Positions 21,186 through 32,264 of a stretch of 64,000 nucleotides of DNA are shown piece after piece. How positions within the stretch are numbered: the stretch's first letter is position 1; the number at the start of each line of letters is the position of its first letter. The DNA comes from Saposhnikovia divaricata (Eukaryota > Streptophyta > Magnoliopsida > Apiales > Apiaceae). The stretch lies in assembly GCA_036435485.1 (NCBI GenBank), contig CM071594.1, positions 96,003,001-96,067,000 of the forward strand. The letters run 5' to 3'. The position numbers were made by a program, and so were the translations under genes. Under the pieces are notes generated by a model, which was given only the letters and a program-made list of their open reading frames with translations, was not told the origin of the DNA and did not search any database.

Positions 21186-24100
21186 AGGGCAAAGAAAGTG
21201 AAAAGAAGGTCATGTGGATTTTGGACAGTGGATGCTCAAACCATATGACTGGTGATATGGCCCTACTATCACAGTATGAGGAGAAGGCTGGCCCAATGGT
21301 TGCTTTTGGAGTTGACAACATTGGCAACACATTGGGATATGGCAAGTTGGAAATTGGAAATGTCATCATTGAAAATGTAGCACTGGCCAAGGGGCTCAAG
21401 CACAATCTACTGAGTGTTGGTCAATTTACTGACAGAGGCTTCAAAGTGAATTTTGACAAAGATGAATGTTTGATCACCCACAAGAAGACTGGTGACTTTG
21501 CTCTATCTGGAGTAAGGAAAGGAAGCCTGTTTATAGCCAATATGAACTCTGCAAACAAGGACAAAATTTGTTGCTTTTACTCAAAAGCATCAAATGAAGA
21601 TAGTTGGCTGTGACACAAGAAGCTATCACACTTGAACTTCAAAGGCATCAATTCTCTAGTCAAAAGGGAGTTAGTGAGAGGCATGCCCACACTTGAATTC
21701 TGTCAAGAAGGAGTGTGTGAGGCTTGTCAAAAAGGAAAAATGAAAAGATCAAGCCACAAGTCAAAGATAGTGACATCAATAACCAAGCCCCTACAACTAA
21801 TTCATATGGACTTGTTTGGGCCTGTCAATATTGTGTCACTAGGAAGGAAGAAGTATGCTCTAGTGATGGTTGATGATTTCACAAGGTATACATGGGTAGA
21901 ATTTCTGGCATCAAAGGATGAGGCTCCACAAGTAATCATTGAGCATATAAAGAAAATTGACAAGGAAGCAAAGGCCAACAATGCAAGTGTGATTGCATTA
22001 AGAAGTGATAATGGAACAGAGTTCAGAAATACCATGCTTGAAGCATTCTGCAAAGAGAATGGTATTTCTCAACAATTCTCAGCTCCAAGGACTCCACAAC
22101 AAAATGGAGTTGTTGAGAGAAAGAATAGAACTCTGATTGAGGCTGCTAGAACAATGTTACTTGATGCAAAGATGCCTACATGTTTTTGGGCTGAGGCTGT
22201 GAGCACTGCATGCTATATCCAAAACAGAACCCTCATCAACAAAAACACTGGAAAGACACCTTACAACTTGATGACTGGAAAGAAGCCTACTCTAAAGTAT
22301 GTTCATACTTTTGGAAGCAAATGCTTTGTGTTAAAAGACAATTTAGAATATGTTGGAAAGTTTGATGCAAAAGCATTTGAAGGAATTTTTCTTGGCTACT
22401 CTATGGAAAGAATTGCATACAAAGTTTATGTCATCAGTCAAAAGAAAGTTATGGAAAGCACAGACGTGACATTTGATGACAGCAAACTACCTGGATTAGA
22501 AGAAGCCAATGATGAAGATAAAGATCCTTTGAAGTTTGACAATCTAGATGATTCTGATGAGGAGATTGAAACTGAATTTGAGCCCACAATCCAACAAACT
22601 CAAGTGAATGAAGAACCTGTGTCAATCAACAATGATGAAACAAGCATCCAAGACACACCTGTGATTAGTGGCAACTTCACAGGGGGAGGAAATGTAAATG
22701 ATCATGATCTGGATGATGAAGCAACATCAAGGCTGAGAAATCAATCTGAACATACAAGGAAATGGGATAGATCACATACTGCATATCAGATAATTGGAGA
22801 TCCAAATGCAGGAGTCAGGACAAGGAGAGCAACTCTAAATGAATGCCTCTATGGTTGCTTTCTATCCCAAGTTGAGCCTGAGAAACTTGATGATGCATTG
22901 TTGGATCCTGATTGGATAATTGTTATGCAAGAGGAACTAAATCAATTTGAAAGAAGCAAAGTATGGGAACTTGTGCCTGAACCAAAGGATAGAACCATTG
23001 TTGGAACAAAATGGGTTCTAAGGAATAAGATGGATGAAAATGGTGTAGTCATAAGAAACAAAGCAAGGTTGGTTGCAAAAGGATACTCTCAACATGAAGG
23101 CATTGACTATGATGAGACTTTTGCCCCTGTTGCTAGACTAGAGGCCATCAGAATTTTCTTGGCATTTGCTGCACATTCTAATTTCAAGTTTTATCAAATG
23201 GATGTCAAGTGTGCATTTCTGAATGGGGAGTTAGAAGAAGAAGTATATGTGCAACAGGCACCTGGCTTTGAGGATCCACAATTCCCTCACTTTGTCTACA
23301 GATTGCTTAAAGCATTGTATGGACTTAAGCAAGCTCCTAGGGCATGGTATGACACACTATCACAATTTCTACTGGAGAATCAATTCACTAGAGGCACACT
23401 GGACAAGACACTGTTTTACAAGAAACATGGTGATGATATTTTCTTAGTTCAAATCTATGTGGATGATATCATATTTGGCTCTACAAATGAGAAGCTGTGT
23501 GAGAAATTCTCTAAGCTCATGTGGAGCAGATATGAGATGAGTATGATGGGAGAATTAACATTCTTTCTTGGGCTGCAAGTTAGTCAAAGGAAGGATGGCA
23601 TTTTTATAAGTCAAACCAAATACATCAAGGATCTATTGAAGAAATTTGACTTGGAAGAATGCTCACCTGCAAAGACACTCATGGCCACTGCCACCAAGTT
23701 AGATGAAGATGTTAAGGGCAAGAAGGTAAATATCTCAATCTATAGAGGCATGGTTGGTTCTCTACTCTACCTCACTGCTAGTAGGCCAGACATCATGTTT
23801 GCAACATGCTTGTGTGCAAGGTTTCAATCATATCCAAAGGAACCACATATGATAGCAATAAAGAGGATTTTTAAATATCTGAAGGGCACACCAAACTTGG
23901 GGTTATGGTATCCTAAGGACACAGGGTTCAATCAGGTTGGTTATTCTGATGTTGATTATGCTGGATGCAGAATGGATAGATAAAGCACCTCAGGTAGCTG
24001 CCAGTTTCTTGGACAAAGGTTAGTCTCTTGGTACAGCAAGAAACAACAATCTGTGTCAACTTCCACAGCTGAAGCTGAGTACATAGCTGCTGGAAGTTGC

Positions 24101-24409
24101 TGTGCTCAAGTTCTTTGGATCAGAAACCAACTTAGAGATTATGGATTTGTGTTGGAAAGAATTCCAATCATGTGTGACAACACAAGTGCAATCTCTATAG
24201 TTTCCAATCCTGTCAATCATTCTAGGACAAAGCACATTGACATCAGATATCACTTCATAAGGGAGAATGCAACTAATGGAACCATTGAGTTACATTATGT
24301 TCCCACAGAAAAACAACTAGCTGACATATTCACTCAGCCATTAGATGAAGCCACCTTCACAAGGTTGGTTAGTGAGATTGGAACGCTGAATTCTTCAAAT
24401 TCTGGCTAA
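21186..24409 (+). pseudogene. pol: TE-A pol, with nonsense codons
   Basis: One continuous frame with the same domains as TE-B pol: protease DSGCSNHMTGD (from 21224), GAG-pre-integrase, integrase with RSDNGTEF and NGVVERKN, RT with YVDD at 23456-23467, and RNase H ending near 24400. Lesions: TAG at 21185-21187, where TE-B has CAG, at the start of the homologous frame; TGA at 21611-21613, where TE-B has a Trp codon in WLWHKKLSH; and TAA at 23981-23983, where a Lys codon is expected in DRKSTSG. There are no frameshifts. All catalytic motifs remain recognisable, so inactivation is by point mutation only. The frame is -1 relative to the gag end, exactly as in TE-B. Confidence 0.92.
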
Positions 24410-25247
24410 GTGAATATATCAACTAGATTGTTGCAGTAGTAAATACTTACTTTATCAAATGCTCAATATTTTTGAAGTAAGTATTGGCCGGAGTATGATT
24501 TATAAATATTCTATAATGCTGCATATGTTGAAAATCATACATCTTTAGCTTGAAATTTCTGTGAAATTTTGAGAGAATCACTATTTAATTTGGTAGAATA
24601 TTCTTCAGTGAATATTTCTGGTAAATTTTAAAAGATAGTGAAAATTGAATTTTATGAGTGAAAAGTATAGTTCGATAAGTCAGACTTCTCGAATGGTTCA
24701 TTGTTATGTCATGGCTCGAGTTCTCGAATAGGCCTATCTAGAACCCTATTGAGTTCTCGAATAGTGTCTTTTGGAGAAATCAAATAGCACACTCTGAGTT
24801 CTCGAATAGAGTATTTTAGTTCTTTAGTGATGGAGTTCTCGAATACTGTATTTGAGTTATCGAATCATTTGAAAAGGCTGATTTTTCGCTGACACTTAAT
24901 CGCTTTTTGGATTTATATTCAAAATTTCATTTCGCTCATAAAAACATATTTTATTTAGCTTAGAATTATTTTCTAAATTAAATAACAGCCAGCTGTGAGT
25001 TACAAACTGCCTGAGATATCGAATAAGCCATTCTTAACTTATCGAATAGTTGTTTTATACTTCTCGAATGACTTGTTGATACAGATCATATATCTAATCG
25101 ACAACTTAGGTTATTCATATATATACAATTTCACAACTATTCAACTCATTTCGTTCGATTTCTCAAGCATCTAAACTCCTAAAACCTCTGAAAACCCTAA
25201 CTGCGAATTTCTTCTTCAACCTTAATTTTCTTTTCTTCTCTACCCAA
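24410..25247 (+). other. TE-A pre-ORF3 leader with TTCTCGAA repeats
   Basis: Non-coding. Between about 24660 and 25080 the 8-mer TTCTCGAA occurs six times (for example GAGTTCTCGAATAG variants), plus degenerate copies such as TTATCGAA. Its reverse complement TTCGAGAA, and TTCTCGAA itself, are the most conspicuous words in the TE-A LTR. A pyrimidine-rich 5'-UTR-like tract precedes the ORF3 start. Confidence 0.7.
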
Positions 25248-26474
25248 ATGGCAAACACTCAACTCACCATACCATTTCAAACCAATTTCATCGCAATTAC
25301 CAGTGATGTGGAAGCACCAAATGCTAATTTCAAGTGCTTTGTTCGATGGTTGTCTGAATCTTACATCAAGGGTGCACTCTCAGCCAACCCAACCCTGTAC
25401 CTAGACTTATTAGAACAATTTTGGAGGACAGCTACTGTGGAGGTCATCGCCCTTGAGAATGCTATCACCTCATATATTGTCTATTGCAAGATTCAAGACG
25501 AGGATATTACTATCACTACCGCAGACATGAATCAAGCCTTGGATTTGTAGCAAGAGGCATATGACTCCCTGGCCACCGATGCTGAGTTGGAAGAATTCTT
25601 TGAATTTATCAACTACTCCGATGCTATTAAACTTGGGAAGCTGAATAGGAAGTACTTGAGAAAAGAATGGCGCTATGTTTTTGCTACACTCCTTCAAGTA
25701 TTCACTGCAAGGAAATCGAGCTTTGATTAGATTAGTACACCTGTGCAGCAGCTTGCCTATGCCTTGGCTCATGGGAGAAAGATAGATGTTGGACATATCA
25801 TCTTACAGGAGTTATATGGGAGACTTGGTAAGAACACAGCCAAGAGAGGTACTGAAATTTTCTTTCCTCGTTTTATTCAATCAGTACTTAATTTTAAAAA
25901 TGCTTCATTTTGAATTGCCTGGAATAGATAAAAGTAAAATAGGCTATCCTAAGTCCATGACCAAACTCATTTTTGGTAACTTGGAGACTAGGAATGATGT
26001 GGATGTAAGGCTTAAGATAACTCCCCACATGGAGGGTTTGTTTAGGTCTTACCCCCACAACATGCCAATATTTGATTCTAAGTCTCAGTTAGCACAGCCT
26101 AAGCAAGAAGAACAAAATGCTAACCCAAGGCTTGCTAACCAACCCTCTCAGACAAACACTCTACCAAACACAGAGCCAACTGCATCATCCTCTCAAAAGG
26201 GTGATGTTAGTAAAAAGAAGAGAAAAAAGGTTGCTTCTGAACCTTTAAACATCTTAACTGAAGCAGCCTTGGCTGTTGGACTAGGTTTAGAATGTGAGGA
26301 ACCTGAGTCACCTATCATTAGCCTAAAGAAGAAGAAGAAGTCTAAAACCACCTCTTCAGTCACCCAAATGGCTGAAGTTGTAAAATCAGGGGCACACAGC
26401 TCACTAGATGAATCCACTCAACAGGGTGCATCTATAGAATCAAGCATCCTCCCCAATGCACCTACCTGTAAAGA
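25248..26474 (+). pseudogene. TE-A ORF3, N-terminal part (envelope-position ORF)
   Basis: Homologue of the TE-B ORF3: an N-terminal region with NPTLYLDLLEQFWRTA and an ITTADMNQALDL block at the same spacing as LQQLWTSA and VTEEIVNRVLGFP in TE-B. In-frame TAG at 25548 and 25728 and a frame change near 25900 break it. The next frame runs to the solo-LTR insertion at 26474 and ends in Lys-rich and Ser/Thr-rich sequence (KKKKKSK). ORF3 coding sequence resumes in phase at 31016. Function unknown. Confidence 0.72.
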
Positions 26475-26479
26475 GTCAG
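26475..26479. repeat. Target site duplication GTCAG, left copy (solo LTR C1)
   Basis: GTCAG precedes the C1 LTR and recurs at 31016-31020. With one copy removed the ORF3 reading phase is restored. Confidence 0.92.
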
Positions 26480-29400
26480 TGTAACACCCCCAGATCCGGG
26501 GTCAGGGATCTGGTGGTTACGGTCTTACATCCATTCATAATACTTGACTTGAGTCCACAATAAATAAATCACATGCTGTGACCCCACAATAATATCCACT
26601 CACACACACAACAGTTATAGTCCCAGAGATGAAATTGAAATAAGTCCATAATATCAGAGTTTACGAATAAAAGTTATTACAAGCCAAATGATATGTTTAA
26701 AGGTTTTGCCGTTGATTAACGTTAATGTTACATATAAATAGACTGATAAACAAAAGCTGCCTATCTATGCTACCTCAGCAATGGCAGCAAGGACATCAGC
26801 GGATAGTCCTCGAACGGCGGTAACCTGGTTGCGCCGAGTGCGCCTGACGCGGGCCATCTGTCCTAGCTGTTGTTGTGATAATATGAACAAAGCAAGGGTG
26901 AGAGAAAGCCCACCAACAATAATATAACTGAACAGTGATACATATATACAACAGTTCAAAATATCCTTTGAAATCATATGCCATGCATTGATGAAGTTAT
27001 TGCCAGTATAATATAAAGGATGAAGTTACCAGGTAACTCAAAGTATTTGTTTGTAGAAATATCTGCTACATTAAAAGTAAGCGAGATATTCTCATTGTCA
27101 TTAAAAGAGGAACTTGCATGAAAAGATTGCAATTCCAGTTATAAACACTTTTCCAGCTCTGCCAACAGTAATCATGTTGCAGGAAATAAATAAGTTTGGA
27201 TGATGAACCAATGATGGAGTATTCACCGCGCTCGCTGTTCCAATCTTGATGGTCAGTCGAGATCATACAGCTCAAATTAGATTTACTACCGGTAGAAGGA
27301 AGAACTGACGGCTTTACTTGTCTACCGCCTTACTAGCTCTCCCCGGCCAACGGTTGGGCCAAAGGGGATGGACCGGCGCTACTCGGCCTCTTACACGACT
27401 CCTAGTTCAAATAGAATTCATGATTCTGAATGTAACGTTCGTCCCCCTTTCCCCAAGTATAATACTTGTTGATAAGACTCTACAAAGTAGTCGTATCTAG
27501 TTGGAAAGGAAAATTCACCAATAACTTCCAAGCTATTCCTTGGTAACGAATATCAACTTGTTCCAACAATCTTACACCTCGAAAGATGAGAAGGTAACCA
27601 ACGACTTAATAAGTCAATAGCACCCGAGTTGCGAGTGAGGAGAATACTTTATGACCGGGAAGTCGACAAGATAATTAACATTTTCCAAGTAAGGTTCCCT
27701 TATTATTAGGGAGATAGACTCAAAGAAGAATGATGTCTGAGAACCTTTCTTGATATAAGATTAATAATAATATGACTCCGAAATATTTTTCGTAATAATC
27801 GAAGAAGATAAACCTTATTGAGGTTATTCTAAGTATGGAATAAATATTCAGAGAATATTTATTGAATTAAAAATATTTAAAGAATATTTAGGAATATGAA
27901 AGAATATCTTTAATCAGAGTATTTTCAAAATAATCCTTGAAGAAATATCAGGAGAATATTTATTGAATAAATAAATATTTAAATGAATATTCAAAATAAT
28001 ATTCATTAATTAATAAGACCTGAAAGGAATATTTAAGACAATATTCATAATTAATTAGGAATTTAAATGAATATTCAAAAAGTAATATTCATTTAATGAA
28101 TAATATTCTAAATGAATATCAAGTAATATTCATTTAGTAATCCAAGCCTTAAAGGAATATTCGAGATAATATTCGATAAATAAATCAAGCTTCAGATGAA
28201 TATTAAAATAATATTCATCAAGTAACTAATATCCTAAATGAATATTCAAAAGTAATATTTATCTAATAAAATAATATTCTAAATGAATATCCAAATAATA
28301 TTCATTTAGTAGTCTCATCTTTAGAAGAATATTCGAAATAATAATCGATAAATAATTCGACTCTGAATGAATATAAAAAAATATTATTCGTCGAATAGTT
28401 ACGTTCAAATAATTATTTGAAGTAAGGATCGTTAAATAAATAATCTCGAACGAATATTCAAATAATATTCATCGCCCGAATAATGGAAAATATTTACTTA
28501 GATATTTTCTTTCGAGGTAATCTCGATATGTCAAGAAATATTGACTCCCGGTCTATATTTGATGAATAAGATGCATACACCCTTCTCTGAGGGTCTTACA
28601 ATAACTGGCTTATAATTGATATGATAGCTATCTAATTTATAAGCCAATAACAATCAAGGAACAAGCATAATGATAAAACTTGAAATTAGGCATGCATGCT
28701 ATGGCATATTATAACAGAAAACATACATATATATTCAATCACAACAACAGCCTAAAAGAAGGGGATTGAAACTTGCCTGGTAGTCGAGTACGGTAAAGGG
28801 TAGTGGTAGCGGGTCCCGGGTCAGCTTGGTGATCTATAAATAGCCAAGACATTCGGGATTAATCACTTAAAACTTTAAAGGTTAAGTTATACTTAAATCG
28901 AAACACGTTCTCGAGTTATCTCGTTATACCCCTTTTTGTGGATTTCTTTTATCATCGATCCGACCCGACATTCGTTCGTTAATACGACATGTCACTGTAC
29001 TTATACTTGGCATATACTTAAGTCATATAAGTCCGAAAGTCGATCGTTACGAACCAATATTATACTCCGAGTTTTATCGCTCGTTTTCTAAGTGTTTTAA
29101 CGAAGTTATAAACGAGTCGTCTTTTAGGGGTTCGTTCGCGTTTAATCTCGATTCGAATATTTTTAATAAATCAAAAAACGATCCTTTTGACATACGGTTT
29201 TCTCTCACGCCTTCCTTTTTACCTCTAGTATTTATTTACCAAGATTCGTCATGACTTTACGTATTTTATTGGGGTTCAATTTTAAGTACGAATACTTGTT
29301 TACGGCTCCGAACCACTTTTATGAATTTTATCGTAACTCCTAAACCGTAAGTCCGTTTCACGTGATCTTTATATCAAAACGAAGCTTATAACATAAGCTA

Positions 29401-31015
29401 TCCTAACATGGCAGAAAATTTTCTGGACAGTAGGGTCTTGATGTGAAAAATGGCATACAAAACATGATATTGTAAAATCGGGCATTATAACGGCTATGTT
29501 TACGCGTTTTCCAAAGTTTTTACACTTTATCACGATCTAACTAAGATCAATCCAACCACACAAACACATGATAATCATCATGACTAGTCTATCAACAACT
29601 CATCTTAACCATTACATGGTTCATAAACCAAATCATAATCATAACAACTACTAACATGGATCTAAACTTATAATAACATACTAATTACTAAATCATCCAT
29701 AAATCTCATAAGATCTTAAAATAACACCAAGGGTTTTCAAGTATTATACCTTCCTTAGAGTGTGATATAGCCTTACTAAGCCTTGTATGGTCCTTAGGTG
29801 TGCTTAAACTTGCTATATCATCCATGAAAACAAGAAAAAAAACAAGTTAGTTCATAAGAAACACTATTCGTGCTCCTCTTTCTTGATTTTTTTGAAAATG
29901 CAAACAAAGGAATTTGGAGCTAAGATTTTGAGGAGATAAGTTTTATGAAATATGAGGCTCACCATAATTATTACAAGATCAAACAATTGTGGGAGGGTGG
30001 ATTTTTGGTTTTGGAATTAGGAAAGGCCGAATGCTTTGTTCTTGGAAGGGGGAGTGTTTTTGGCTTGGTTGCTTGGTTTATTTGGATAATAATTCATAAA
30101 GTGAGATGAGTTTAGATAATATCTCATCTTGTTTTACTTTATTAAAGTGCTTTTGGAATGAATGGTGAGATTGGAAGGCATGTGTAGCACTTGGATGGAT
30201 TCTTGCTAACTAGGAATTTGATTTGTCCAACTACTAGTTCAAACCGTAACATGCTAGTTACTTAGCCCACTTGGTTGCTAGATATTTATTCTAGTAGCTT
30301 GTGCATGACTCTTGCTTCCTCTGCTTGTTTCTTTGTTCGTTTATTGCTTAATTCGCTAATCGTTCGAGGGAATAACTCAATCGTTTCTAGTTAGGGTTTT
30401 ACCGGGAATCCTCTTAATATTTCTATAATCATTCTTACTTCTTTTCTATAATCTCGGATTCCAACTTTCTCGAATCTTATTAAATAAGTCCCTAAATCGT
30501 TCCGTATCTTGAGAATCTCGGGAAAAATTAAAGTGCCATTTTTCAGAATCCGACAGCTTTTACATACACTCTTTTTCCCTCCGGATCAATAATACGAACT
30601 CAGAATTTCGTTCCGGGTACTTCTATATAGCGTCGTCTAATAATATTCTCAATTACACCAAAATCACTATTCATCCTTATTCTTTACTTATTCATCTAGG
30701 GTTGTACAATTGTCCGTATTCTCTTTCGATCGTTCCTTAACCTTTTTACGGAACCACTGGATTAATCGCTATCGATCTGGATGACATGAGAATATTCTCC
30801 TGCTTGGAATTGCCATATCTTATTCTCTTAGGAGATAGATTATTCTTACCTATGTTGTCACCCTTTAGCATTCTTCAAGACATAGAAATAATAAAGTCGA
30901 ATTCCATTCATTCTTTTAAAACATCAACTATTACATTGTAGCCGTAGCCACTATTCATTCTTACATCATTAAATAAATAAATTTTTTAATTCTACCCAAA
31001 ATTTGGGTTCTTACA
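26480..31015 (-). mobile_element. C1: solo LTR (4.5 kb), probably Ty3/gypsy, inverted relative to C2
   Basis: A 4536-bp insert with TG...CA ends (TGTAACACCCCCAG at left, GGGTTCTTACA at right) and 5-bp TSD GTCAG. It contains no primer site, polypurine tract, internal LTR or long ORF, so it reads as a solo LTR. It is the reverse complement of C2 (32265-37304) along most of its length. TGTAACAC/TGTAAGAA ends and multi-kilobase size suit Ty3/gypsy (Tekay/Del or Tat type), but the lineage is inference. The minus strand is assigned because in the C2 orientation an AATAAA-type signal falls near the right end. A GAATATTC-rich block spans about 27830-28500. Confidence 0.8.
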
Positions 31016-32259
31016 GTCAGCACAAGGGAGTGATAAAGCTGGCACAGCACTGAGTGGAGAGCACATCACACTTGAAACTCCCTCTATTTCTCAGGGGGAG
31101 TTGCCAAAATCCATTCTACAACACTCTTCTCTTTCAGAATCTAACATTGAAATTTCTTTGGAGTCTTCAACTCAAGAAATCAAGGAGCAAGGCATTGATC
31201 ACCAAGAATTCCATTCTCTTGGTGAGCCAATGGACTCAAGTTACTTAGTGCCTGACACTTTGCTCACCACCCAGGTACCACATTTAGATGATCAGGGAAT
31301 GCATGCTGGGGCATATCCTAATGACACCATCACAAACACAGAGGATTCACTAGTTTTCACTAGAGACTTTGTGCCTGTGTCACCTACTGTTGTAACTCAT
31401 CCCACTCCCTGTGGAGACAACAGTAGTAGAGTCTGTCCATCCGGTTACAGAAGTTGCATCTGTAACTGAGGAGTCTAGCTTGCCTAGCTCTAGCTCTCAC
31501 TATATGTCTCAATGGCTGAAGCCTGTGCAACATGACAGTGCTTCAGGATCAGGGTCTGTTCCACCACAATTGACGGTTGAAGCACTCCAAAGCTTAATTA
31601 TGGATCAGATCCCTGAGTTCGCAAAGATTGCTCAGCACCTTCTCACTGCAAACATGCCCAATCCAGACTATGAAGCTATCCTCTTATGCCACAGAGATGA
31701 TGTAGAAATAAGAAGGCAAAGATCATAGATGAAACTGAGAGAGATGGAAATGTAGATGCTTGGCTACAAGGAAAATATGACATCCCTCTCTCAGAAGGTC
31801 TCCAGTACCTCAGAGAGGAGTACATCACTTCACTAGGGTCCAATGCCAAATCTCTCACCCCTAATAATGTGTATGAGGCAATCAATGACACCTACAAAGG
31901 CATTCTCAAGGCTGCACACTACCTTGGCAAGGGCCTAAAAACAGAAGTTACAGCAGTTTGCACAGCAACAACTCAAGAGGTGCATGAGATAAAAAGGACT
32001 TTTGATGCTAAATTCCCTCAAATGGAGACTGTTCTCAATGACATTCGAACCTGAAAGGCTACTTGTACAAAGATGGACAATGGTTTAGCCATTCTATCAG
32101 ATACTGTCAAAGGTTTGGGGCACAAATTTCAAAATCTTTCTGATCAGACAACAGAAGCCAATGCCATGCTAAGAACTATGTTTGCAAATTAGTATGGAGA
32201 CAAGCTGCCTACTGAAGTCCCAGTGCATTCTATGTCTAAGTTTGAAGTGCAGAGATTGA
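31016..32259 (+). pseudogene. TE-A ORF3, middle part (between the two solo LTRs)
   Basis: ORF3 continues in phase from 26474. It encodes Ser/Thr/Pro-rich low-complexity sequence (about 31020-31470), a frame change near 31420-31470, a segment with LQSLIMDQIPEFAKIAQHLL, another frame change near 31728, an alpha-helical stretch ending at a TGA (32052-32054) and a further TAG near 32190. It stops at the C2 insertion (32259/32265). The C-terminal continuation is at 37305. The multiple lesions show ORF3 decay. Confidence 0.65.
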
Positions 32260-32264
32260 AAGAA
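32260..32264. repeat. Target site duplication AAGAA, left copy (solo LTR C2)
   Basis: AAGAA precedes the C2 LTR and recurs at 37305-37309. With one copy removed the ORF3 phase is continuous across the site. Confidence 0.9.

Noticed and set aside
26765..26977. Small minus-strand ORF in solo LTR C1
   Set aside because: The corresponding part of C2 does not keep the same frame, so it is chance openness in an LTR.
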